A DNA stretch of 10,389 nucleotides from an uncultured Desulfuromonadales bacterium (GTDB lineage: Bacteria; Desulfobacterota; Desulfuromonadia; Desulfuromonadales; Geopsychrobacteraceae). A program made the translations under genes and the position numbers. The DNA lies in contig CAMYNC010000127.1 in assembly GCA_947259685.1 (NCBI GenBank), forward strand, positions 1 through 10,389, given 5' to 3'. The first letter of the stretch is position 1; every line of letters starts with the position of its first letter. Below are positions 1 through 5,130 of the stretch, in pieces. The notes under the pieces were generated by a model. The model was given only the letters and a program-made list of their open reading frames with translations. It was not told where the DNA came from and did no database searches.

Positions 1-127
1 CTTCCGGCGCCTGCAGCAGACGCTCGATCACCCGTAGAATCCGCTGGTAACCCGGGCGGTTGAGCTTGGCGATTTTTTTCATTTTGGCCAGAAATTTGGG
101 CGTTGGGTGGTAGGAATAATTCGACAT
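1..127 (-). CDS. Partial small protein, RelE/ParE toxin-like N-terminus (5' part; runs off left edge)
   Basis: An open frame reads from an ATG at 127 leftward to the window edge, giving about 42 residues that begin MSNYSYHPTPKFLAKMKKIA and continue with a basic helical stretch ending RLLQAPE. A 'P-x-F-x-x-x-x-K-K-I' start followed by 'I-x-x-x-I-x-x-L-L-x-x-P' is the pattern of the N-terminal helices of RelE/ParE-superfamily toxins. The catalytic or C-terminal part lies outside the window, so this is a resemblance only. The start lies 8 bases after the stop of the Bax inhibitor-like gene, and an AGGCGG stretch sits just upstream of the ATG, so the two are probably co-transcribed. No antitoxin gene is visible upstream; one could lie downstream beyond the edge. 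It could also be an unrelated small basic protein. Confidence 0.6.
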   Translation of the reverse strand, partial: MSNYSYHPTPKFLAKMKKIAKLNRPGYQRILRVIERLLQAPE

Positions 128-135
128 CAAACCGC

Positions 136-864
136 CTAGCGCTCGCGTAATTTGGAGAGCAGGCGCAACAGTTCAAGATAGAGCCATACCAGGGTGACAA
201 TCAGACCAAAAGCTGCATACCACTCCATATACTTTGGGGCAACGCCATCGCCACGCTCGATAAAATCGAAGTCAAGAACCAGATTCATCGAAGCAATAAC
301 CACCACGAACAAGCTGAATCCGATGCCGATCCAACCTGACTCATGGATATAGGGAATCTGCCAGTTGAAAAAGCTGCCAATGAAACCGATCATATAAACC
401 AAAAAGATCCCCCCGGTAGCAGCAACCACACCGAGCCGAAAGTTCTCTGTCACTCGGATCAGCCTGGATTTGTAGGCCAGCAACAGGCAGAACAGCACAC
501 CAAAGGTTAAAGCAACAGCCTGAATAACAATTCCGGGAAAACGAACTTCAAAATAGGCGGAGATTCCGCCGAGAGCCAAGCCTTCCAAAATAGCATAGGC
601 GGGAGCCAGCGCAGGAGCCCAGGTTTGCTTGAAAATAGTTACCATAGCGACGATAAAACCGCCGATCAAACCGGTCATCATCCAGGGCATGACCGCCTCC
701 GGACTTTGATTGTAAAACAGGTTCCAAGTCCAGCCGGCGGCAATCACCAACAACGCCAATAGCGTTACAGTTTTGTTGACCGCACCTTGCAGGCTCATGG
801 TTTCCACTCCTGGCAATGCCTGAGTGAAAACCTTTTCTTTCATCATCGGATTTGTCGTACGCAT
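136..864 (-). CDS. Bax inhibitor-1/YccA-like integral membrane protein
   Basis: The protein has 242 residues and is almost entirely hydrophobic, with seven probable membrane segments at about residues 31-50, 58-77, 83-103, 109-130, 145-167, 176-198 and 214-236. The N-terminus carries a short R-T-T-N-P-M-M-K-E-K-x-F motif. The sixth-to-seventh helix region carries L-D-F-D-F-I-E-R-G. Both are typical of the bacterial BaxI_1 branch of the BI-1 (TMBIM) family, whose members lie in the cytoplasmic membrane. Eukaryotic and Bacillus relatives are pH-sensitive calcium leak channels, but the role of this branch is not established. The ATG at 864 is chosen over a GTG at 870 because AGGAG at 870-874 lies five bases before the ATG and overlaps the GTG. 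A small toxin-like gene follows after 8 bases. Family assignment is firm; function is not. Confidence 0.9.
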   Translation of the reverse strand: MRTTNPMMKEKVFTQALPGVETMSLQGAVNKTVTLLALLVIAAGWTWNLFYNQSPEAVMPWMMTGLIGGFIVAMVTIFKQTWAPALAPAYAILEGLALGGISAYFEVRFPGIVIQAVALTFGVLFCLLLAYKSRLIRVTENFRLGVVAATGGIFLVYMIGFIGSFFNWQIPYIHESGWIGIGFSLFVVVIASMNLVLDFDFIERGDGVAPKYMEWYAAFGLIVTLVWLYLELLRLLSKLRER

Positions 865-941
865 GATCACTCCTAAAAGATCAAAAATTTGAGTTTCATC
901 TTAGCAATTGCCAGTAGGCATGGCGACACAAAAAAACGCAC

Positions 942-973
942 AAAAAAGGCTTACCCGGTTTACGGATAAGCCC
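942..973 (-). terminator. Rho-independent terminator of the 999-1199 gene
   Basis: On the minus strand GGCTTA (967-972 complement) pairs with TAAGCC (948-953 complement). After one mismatch, three more pairs close a five-base loop. Six T residues follow directly (complement of 942-947), with a second A/T-rich run beyond. The hairpin sits about 25 bases after the stop at 999. Confidence 0.8.
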
Positions 974-998
974 AGCGTATTATTTTGCCGGTTTGTCT

Positions 999-1199
999 TC
1001 AACGACAGAAACTAACTTTCCTTCGTTCCGGACCACTATAAATTTTCGGCCGCGTACAGCGCACCGGGTCAACGCCGATAACCACCCAGCCGTCTTGTCG
1101 TTCAAACTCTCTGATTTTCTCGGTTTCAATCAGATACTGCAGCAAGGAAGGACGTACCAACTCTAGCGAGTCATCGGGATACCTGACCTTTACATACAT
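999..1199 (-). CDS. Small GSU3473-like protein, copy A
   Basis: This 66-residue protein is one of four paralogues in the window (others at 2277, 2663 and 2957). The shared pattern is an N-terminal beta-like V-R-Y-x-x-[DG]-x stretch, a hydrophobic L-x-x-L-I helix, I-x-x-F-x-R-x-x-G-W-V, then G-x-D-P-[VI]-R, and a tail Y-x-G-P-E-R-R. Here these read VKVRYPDDSLELV, LLQYLI, IREFERQDGWVVIGVDPVR and YSGPERR, followed by a short KVSFCR end. It has no signal peptide or membrane segment, so it is probably cytoplasmic. AGGAGGG four bases before the ATG is an excellent ribosome binding site. The gene looks like a single transcription unit with its own terminator. I recall such proteins as the 'GSU3473 family' of Geobacter; no function is known to me. 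Confidence 0.85.
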   Translation of the reverse strand: MYVKVRYPDDSLELVRPSLLQYLIETEKIREFERQDGWVVIGVDPVRCTRPKIYSGPERRKVSFCR

Positions 1200-1381
1200 T
1201 AGACCCTCCTGTAACTATCACCAAACCACACGCGAATCAATTAACTGCAATTATGAGAAGAACCATTACCAGGGTTAAAAGTAACATATTTAAACGGCAT
1301 CTCAAGTCAGGATATTCAACTAGAAAATTCCTGATAAAGGTGTAACATTATAAATACCTATCTGCCACAGGAGCCTGCCTG

Positions 1382-2215
1382 ATGAAAAAAACAACCTTGT
1401 TAATCCTGCTCTTGGCTGTATTGATTGGAATCTTGATCTTTGCCATTTTCAATCAACAAGACCCTGAATTGGTTCCGGCCGAGCAAGCGGTAGAAAAACC
1501 CAAGGTGATCGAAGAGAGCCGGCAGCCTATCGTGCACTACCCGGTCCCCGAATCAGAACCAGAGCCCGCGCAAGCAGAAGAAGCTGCTGATGAGACCACG
1601 CCACTGCTATCCCTTCCCGAAAAATTACCGCCACTTCACCAAAGTGATACCACCATGCAAGAAGTATTTGGCGAGCTATTTGGCGAAAAAAGCGGCTATA
1701 AATTACTCAAATTCAATAATTTCATCCCTAAAGCCGTTGTCAGTATCGACAATCTAGCTGAAAAACAACTGGCGAAAGACCACCTGCCGATCAGTCGTCC
1801 AGCCGGTCGCTTTATTGTCTCCGGCGCTGGCGATGTGCCGCAAACCAGCAGTCGCAACCATAAACGCTATATCCGCTACGTCGAACTGTTCGAAGCCATT
1901 GACCCTGAATTGGCCATCAAGATTTATGTCCACTTCTACCCCCTCTTTCAGGCAGCGTACAAACAACTCGGCTATCCTAATGCTTATTTCAACGACCGCC
2001 TGGTTTTTGCTATCGACCACTTATTGAAAACTCCCGAACAGCCTGAACCAATTTTACTGATGCAGCCCCTGATAAATTATACATACGCTGATCCGGCCCT
2101 GGAAAAACTCTCTGCCGGGCAAAAAATCCTGCTGAGGATCGGCCCTGACAACCGTCGTCGGGTAAAACAACAACTTAAAAAATATCGGCAACTGCTGGTC
2201 AATTCAGAACCATAA
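1382..2215 (+). CDS. Membrane-anchored DUF3014 domain protein
   Basis: The protein has 277 residues. Residues 5-23 form one membrane helix after a KK start, so the body is probably periplasmic and N-terminally anchored. Residues 25-75 are a Pro/Glu-rich, low-complexity linker. The DUF3014 domain follows with recognisable marks: L-P-P-L-x-x-S-D at 82-89, the S-I-D-N-L version of the usual V-D-N-L at 121-125, R-Y at 162-163 and 165-166, a Y-P-x-F motif near 186, G-Y-P-x-x-x-F-N-D-R at 197-206, and Y-x-Y-A-D-P-x-L-E-x-L-S-A-G-Q-K at 233-248. The C-terminus is basic. An AGGAG about eight bases before the ATG supports the start. The gene is divergent from small-protein copy A across a 182-base gap and ends in the hairpin at 2214. 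The family has no assigned function; a link to the cell envelope is inferred from topology only. Confidence 0.88.
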   Translation: MKKTTLLILLLAVLIGILIFAIFNQQDPELVPAEQAVEKPKVIEESRQPIVHYPVPESEPEPAQAEEAADETTPLLSLPEKLPPLHQSDTTMQEVFGELFGEKSGYKLLKFNNFIPKAVVSIDNLAEKQLAKDHLPISRPAGRFIVSGAGDVPQTSSRNHKRYIRYVELFEAIDPELAIKIYVHFYPLFQAAYKQLGYPNAYFNDRLVFAIDHLLKTPEQPEPILLMQPLINYTYADPALEKLSAGQKILLRIGPDNRRRVKQQLKKYRQLLVNSEP

Positions 2216-2259
2216 ACCAACAGAGCCCATCCAAGGACTTGGATGGGCTCTGTTGGTTT
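2214..2259. terminator. Perfect 21-bp hairpin between convergent genes
   Basis: Positions 2214-2234 are exactly complementary to 2239-2259, leaving the four-base loop GGAC. The left arm begins inside the TAA stop of the DUF3014 gene, and the right arm ends 17 bases before the stop of small-protein copy B on the other strand. It is well placed to terminate both genes. Only three T residues follow on either strand, so it is not a canonical U-tract terminator; it may act as a 3'-end stabiliser as well as, or instead of, a terminator. Confidence 0.7.
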
Positions 2260-2276
2260 GAGGATTAGAAAATGTC

Positions 2277-2480
2277 TCAAATATTGCCGTTCTTCAGGCG
2301 GCGCTCCGCGCCACGATAGGAAGTATGGGAGAAACGACGGACCGGATCAATTCCTGGATAAACCCAGCCATCGGTCCTTTGAAATTTAACAATCTCATCA
2401 CTCTCAATCAGCCCCTGCAGGATTTGTGGTTGAACCATGTCCATCATACCGTCCTGATATACGACTGCAACATCCTTCAT
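2277..2480 (-). CDS. Small GSU3473-like protein, copy B
   Basis: This is a 67-residue paralogue of copies A, C and D. It keeps Y-x-D-G, the hydrophobic L-x-x-L-I helix (ILQGLI), IVKFQRTDGWV, GIDPVR and a tail YRGAERR in which the usual Pro is Ala. It is the most diverged copy: its start is MKDVAVVYQDG rather than M-[LY]-[IV]-[RK]-V-R-Y. The open frame extends 15 codons further upstream, but AAAGGAGG at 2487-2494 with a six-base gap points to the ATG at 2480. That start also matches the length of the other copies. A candidate promoter lies at 2506-2533. The gene converges with the DUF3014 gene on the shared hairpin at 2214-2259. Function unknown. Confidence 0.85.
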   Translation of the reverse strand: MKDVAVVYQDGMMDMVQPQILQGLIESDEIVKFQRTDGWVYPGIDPVRRFSHTSYRGAERRLKNGNI

Positions 2481-2486
2481 CGCCAA

Positions 2487-2494
2487 CCTCCTTT
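2487..2494 (-). promoter_or_regulatory. Strong Shine-Dalgarno fixing the start of copy B
   Basis: On the minus strand this reads AAAGGAGG, a near-perfect anti-16S match, six bases before the ATG at 2480. It decides for the shorter 67-residue product. Confidence 0.85.
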
Positions 2495-2505
2495 GCATTT
2501 TTTTC

Positions 2506-2533
2506 AGCATAGCAGCATTTGGCAATTGAGCAA
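2506..2533 (-). promoter_or_regulatory. Candidate sigma-70 promoter of copy B
   Basis: On the minus strand TTGCTC (2528-2533) and TATGCT (2506-2511) are separated by 16 bases, and the -10 box carries an upstream TG one base away (extended -10). Transcription would begin near 2499, just before the ribosome binding site. The -35 match is weak (3 of 6), so this is a suggestion by eye. Confidence 0.35.
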
Positions 2534-2617
2534 AGTCAGGGCAGTAAAATCTATTGATAGATCAGCAGGTTAATGTGATGAAATCAATTTTGAAGGGGGT
2601 AGAACAAACTTTGTAAA

Positions 2618-2641
2618 GAAAAAACCCGGCCAAGCCGGGTT
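2618..2641 (-). terminator. Rho-independent terminator of copy C
   Basis: On the minus strand the 8-bp arm AACCCGGC (complement of 2634-2641) pairs with GCCGGGTT (complement of 2623-2630) around a three-base loop. A run of T residues follows (complement of 2618-2624). It lies about 20 bases after the stop of copy C. Confidence 0.85.
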
Positions 2642-2662
2642 ATCTCATTTCAATCTTAATTT

Positions 2663-2848
2663 TCAGGTTCTCCGCTCCGGGCCAGGATATTCACCTGGAG
2701 CGATTTCCCGGATCGGATCGTAGCCGACTGTGACCCAGCCGTTCGATCTTAAAAACTGTACGATTTTTCTTTTGTCGATCAATTTCTGCAATTTTCGCGG
2801 TTGAACCTGCTTGATTTTTCCCGTGCTGTAGCGAACACGTATCAGCAT
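2663..2848 (-). CDS. Small GSU3473-like protein, copy C
   Basis: At 61 residues this is the shortest of the four paralogues, ending almost exactly at the shared tail (YPGPERRT). It has MLIRVRYSTGKIKQV at the start, the helix LQKLI, then IVQFLRSNGWVTVGYDPIR. It is very basic in the middle (K/R-rich around residues 17-31). An AAGGAGAGG stretch six to seven bases before the ATG is a good ribosome binding site. It follows copy D by 108 bases without an evident terminator in between, so it could be read from the upstream operon as well as from its own promoter. It has a clear terminator of its own. Its first seven residues equal those of copy D, making these two the closest pair by eye. Function unknown. 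Confidence 0.85.
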   Translation of the reverse strand: MLIRVRYSTGKIKQVQPRKLQKLIDKRKIVQFLRSNGWVTVGYDPIREIAPGEYPGPERRT

Positions 2849-2956
2849 AGGAAGCCTCTCCTTTCCACATGTCAGACTGAATGTGTTGGCGGGAACCCAC
2901 CTGATCAGTCAAAATCTAGATGCGGAATATACCAGAAACGCGAAAGCTAAAGCCAG

Positions 2957-3184
2957 TCATTTATCCTTTTTCGAAGCGACCAGGGGGCGACCGGGTAGCG
3001 AATGTCGCCTCTCTGGTCCGCGATAGTGGCCACGTAAGGAACTACGGATCGGATCCTTGCCCAGAGTCACCCAACCGGTTGCGCGCTCAAATTCTTCAAT
3101 CTCACTCATCACGATCAGTTCATCGAGTTTTTTCGAAGGAACCAGATCGATCCTGCCATCTTTATAACGGACCCGAATTAACAT
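2957..3184 (-). CDS. Small GSU3473-like protein, copy D, with basic C-terminal extension
   Basis: This 75-residue copy has the full shared pattern: MLIRVRYKDGRIDLV, LDELI, IEEFERATGWVTLGKDPIR and YRGPERR. It then adds about 15 residues, rich in Lys, Arg and Pro (ending ASKKDK), that the other copies lack. An AGGAG five bases before the ATG fixes the start. The gene begins 17 bases after the stop of the BioD-like/DRTGG ATPase gene and is almost certainly co-transcribed with it, the only member of the set with an operon partner in view. No intrinsic terminator is obvious after it. Function unknown; a link to the ATPase is inferred from spacing alone. Confidence 0.85.
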   Translation of the reverse strand: MLIRVRYKDGRIDLVPSKKLDELIVMSEIEEFERATGWVTLGKDPIRSSLRGHYRGPERRHSLPGRPLVASKKDK

Positions 3185-3201
3185 AATTTCTCCTGCGGCA
3201 G

Positions 3202-4296
3202 TTAATCAAGCAGTGCATCAATTGCGTCAAAGTTAAACCGTTTTTCTGCTAGATCGGTGATCAGTTCAATTTTGTGATGATCCTCGGCCATAATTTTCGA
3301 GACATCGTCACTGATGATTTCAAAAACCTTGGATGAGGTCCGCCCGGCCCGCATATAGGGAACCCCACTGCTGTCGATAATTTTTTGCGTAATGGTACTT
3401 ATTTCTCCAACCCCCGGGATAATTATCCCGGCGATTTTTTCCGCATACTCATCGATCTTGTACAGATTGGCCAAGGTCACCATCAGCTCGTCGCGACTGC
3501 TGTTAACGATAACCAGAGTTGAATCCTGAAGAAGTTCAGCCACTCGCTGGGCGGAAGCGGCACCGATCTGGACATTGTGGACGATGCGTTGAGCTTCTTC
3601 CTCGGTAGCAATTAAATCGATCCTAAGGACATTGGCAATCCGCCTGAGGGTCGGGTTAGCGAGGATCGGCTGATAGTTGAATCCACCGATAACGTTGATC
3701 CCCTCAGGCTGAAAAGCCATGTCGAGATATTTAAGGGTCTGCTCTCTTTTCTCCGGAATGATTTTGTTGACGAGAATAGCTTTTACGTTGGCCCCTTCTT
3801 TCTGAAACAGCGCCAGGTTCATATGCGTGGCATCGACGACATTCCCCAAACCACCGCCAGTCACCATCAAAACCGGGGCATTGGTCTCCCGGGCGATCCG
3901 CGCATTACTACAACCGAGCAGAGAACCAACGCCGGTATGACCAGCACCTTCGATAATCAGCAGATCATTTTTTTCTTCGAGCTCGCGAATGGCGGAAAGC
4001 ATCTTATCGGCAATCTGCTCGCGCGGCAGTTCACCGTTCATGACTCTGCGGGTGTCTCCTTGTTGCAGCACAAAGGGCGACATCAACGGCAAATCTTCTT
4101 CCAGGCCAAACACTCTGGCCATTAAAATGGCATCTTTGTCCCCGACAAAACCATTGTATTCTGCTGGTTTGGGGCCGATCGGCTTGACAAATCCGACCCG
4201 ATCATATTTCTTTCGCGCCATATGCATCAGCGATAGACTGGTGGTGGTTTTACCGCTGTTCATGCCGGTTGCGGCAATAAAAACTTTACGCGCCAT
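3202..4296 (-). CDS. BioD-like P-loop ATPase with C-terminal DRTGG domain (phosphotransacetylase N-terminal-like)
   Basis: The protein has 364 residues. Residues 1-205 form a BioD/CbiA-type (AAA_26) NTPase: the P-loop A-T-G-M-N-S-G-K-T-T-T at 9-19 starts right after the first strand, and L-L-I-I-E-G-A-G at 112-119 is the matching Walker B/E-G-A-G motif. Residues about 213-330 form a DRTGG domain, with the characteristic L-V-I-V-N-S-S-R-D-E at 261-270 and I-I-I-P-G near 291. This is the N-terminal half of long phosphotransacetylases such as E. coli Pta, without the catalytic acetyltransferase domain, so it cannot itself be a phosphate acetyltransferase. A sensory or regulatory ATPase role is plausible but unproven. 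AAGGAG about ten bases before the ATG supports the start. A small GSU3473-like gene follows after 17 bases. Databases may label it 'phosphotransacetylase family' or 'DRTGG domain protein'. Confidence 0.88.
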   Translation of the reverse strand: MARKVFIAATGMNSGKTTTSLSLMHMARKKYDRVGFVKPIGPKPAEYNGFVGDKDAILMARVFGLEEDLPLMSPFVLQQGDTRRVMNGELPREQIADKMLSAIRELEEKNDLLIIEGAGHTGVGSLLGCSNARIARETNAPVLMVTGGGLGNVVDATHMNLALFQKEGANVKAILVNKIIPEKREQTLKYLDMAFQPEGINVIGGFNYQPILANPTLRRIANVLRIDLIATEEEAQRIVHNVQIGAASAQRVAELLQDSTLVIVNSSRDELMVTLANLYKIDEYAEKIAGIIIPGVGEISTITQKIIDSSGVPYMRAGRTSSKVFEIISDDVSKIMAEDHHKIELITDLAEKRFNFDAIDALLD

Positions 4297-4323
4297 CTAG
4301 TAGAACTCCTTGGCCAAAGTGGT

Positions 4324-4335
4324 GCAGTTAACTGC
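4324..4335. repeat. 12-base palindrome GCAGTTAACTGC upstream of the ATPase gene
   Basis: A perfect 12-base palindrome lies 28-39 bases before the ATG at 4296, in the expected promoter/leader region of the ATPase-small protein operon. It could be an operator for a dimeric repressor. This rests on symmetry and position only; one such palindrome can occur by chance. Confidence 0.35.
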
Positions 4336-4418
4336 CATCACCAATAAATGACACGTAAACGGTCTACGCGCAATCATGAATGAAAGTTTTGCCATAAAAA
4401 TATCACCCAGTTAAGTCA

Positions 4419-4445
4419 GGGCGAGAATATTGACAAGCCTCGCCC
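4419..4445. promoter_or_regulatory. Inverted repeat around the -35 box of the 4495 gene (possible operator)
   Basis: GGGCGAG (4419-4425) and its exact complement CTCGCCC (4439-4445) are separated by 13 bases that contain the perfect TTGACA box at 4430-4435. A 7-bp symmetric pair straddling a -35 element suits an operator that blocks RNA polymerase. It could also be a chance repeat in GC-rich DNA. Confidence 0.4.
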
Positions 4446-4457
4446 GCCGGCTAAGCT
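4430..4457 (+). promoter_or_regulatory. Candidate sigma-70 promoter of the exported-protein/hydrolase operon
   Basis: TTGACA (4430-4435) matches the -35 consensus exactly. After 16 bases comes TAAGCT (4452-4457), a weak -10 box (3 of 6). Transcription would begin near 4464, about 30 bases before the ATG at 4495. Confidence 0.45.
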
Positions 4458-4484
4458 TTCACATGAATGCTGCCTTTTTTGGAT

Positions 4485-4490
4485 GGAGGA
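4485..4490 (+). promoter_or_regulatory. Shine-Dalgarno fixing the start at 4495
   Basis: GGAGGA lies four bases before the ATG at 4495. The in-frame ATG at 4483 overlaps this site and would add four residues before the signal peptide, so 4495 is preferred. Confidence 0.8.
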
Positions 4491-4494
4491 AAGA

Positions 4495-5130
4495 ATGAAA
4501 AAACTGCTCGCGTTGCTGATTCTTTTAACCCTGTTGCCTGTTTACGCTCCTGCTGAAACGGTCCATATATCCAACCTGACTTCGATCGTCTTTGACGTCC
4601 CGGAAGGCTGGGTCCATGCGAAGCAACCCCCGGAACCCTTACTGGAAATCCTTGCGGAGCACATTGGCCATGAGACACTCGAGAAAAAAGGGGTTTTACC
4701 CAATCATCAGCAACTTATCGAAGCAGCGAGAAAACGGATGCTGACCAATGAGGTGATCCTTTACAACCCGCAAACCCTCGCCCATATGACTATCGATATG
4801 AGCATGCTGCGGCGGGGTGAAAAGGCTCCGAGTAAAAAATCGATCCAGCTTTCGGCAGAATATGCCGGCCAATCTTTGGAAAAGGAAGAAGGTGTCAGCA
4901 AACTGAGCGGCCATAGCGAGGAAACCAGCGTGTCAGGAGCCTCGTACGCTTACCGATATGATGCAGACTATATGCATCATGATGAAAAGACCAATTTCTC
5001 TGGGGTGATTGGTTTTGCTGCTCCCTATTGGTTTTATTTCTACTATACCGATTTCGCCAAAGACCCGACTGATCCTGAAAAGGCAGAAGCGATTTTTAAA
5101 TCGATCAATATTGTCAAGCAACAACCATGA
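4495..5130 (+). CDS. Exported protein of unknown function
   Basis: The 211-residue product starts with a clear Sec signal peptide: MKK, a leucine-rich core, then V-Y-A-P-A before the mature E-T-V. The A-P-A/E-T junction at about residue 19 is a good signal peptidase I site. The peptide has no lipobox cysteine, so the mature protein should be soluble in the periplasm or secreted. Early in the mature part is F-D-V-P-E-G-W, a phrase common at the start of PsbP/DUF1795-like folds. The C-terminal third alternates aromatic residues ([12 protein letters not shown]) and ends A-E-A-I-F-K-S-I, also usual in that fold. This suggests, but does not prove, a PsbP-like beta sandwich. I do not recognise a named family. 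The stop overlaps the next start as ATGA, so translation is probably coupled to the hydrolase-OsmC gene. Confidence 0.8.
   Translation: MKKLLALLILLTLLPVYAPAETVHISNLTSIVFDVPEGWVHAKQPPEPLLEILAEHIGHETLEKKGVLPNHQQLIEAARKRMLTNEVILYNPQTLAHMTIDMSMLRRGEKAPSKKSIQLSAEYAGQSLEKEEGVSKLSGHSEETSVSGASYAYRYDADYMHHDEKTNFSGVIGFAAPYWFYFYYTDFAKDPTDPEKAEAIFKSINIVKQQP

Noticed and set aside
1200..1381. Possible sigma-70 promoters in the divergent gap (for example TATAAA at 1349-1354)
   Set aside because: The A/T-rich gap offers several weak -10-like words but no convincing -35 partner at a proper distance, so none could be called.
2325..2573. 82-codon plus-strand frame opposite small-protein copy B
   Set aside because: It is antisense to a paralogue with a near-perfect ribosome site and conserved family motifs; the plus frame matches nothing recognisable.
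2691..2912. 73-codon minus-strand frame overlapping copy C in another frame
   Set aside because: Copy C in its own frame carries the family motif and a proper ribosome site; this frame does not.
999..3184. Idea that the cluster of small genes is a defence island or a set of toxin-antitoxin pairs
   Set aside because: The small proteins are paralogues of each other, not toxin/antitoxin pairs. The neighbours are housekeeping or DUF proteins, and no nuclease, helicase, reverse transcriptase, integrase or mobile element is present.
3202..4296. Reading the ATPase as dethiobiotin synthase (BioD) or phosphate acetyltransferase
   Set aside because: The C-terminal half is a DRTGG domain absent from BioD, the Pta catalytic domain is missing, and no biotin or acetate genes lie nearby.
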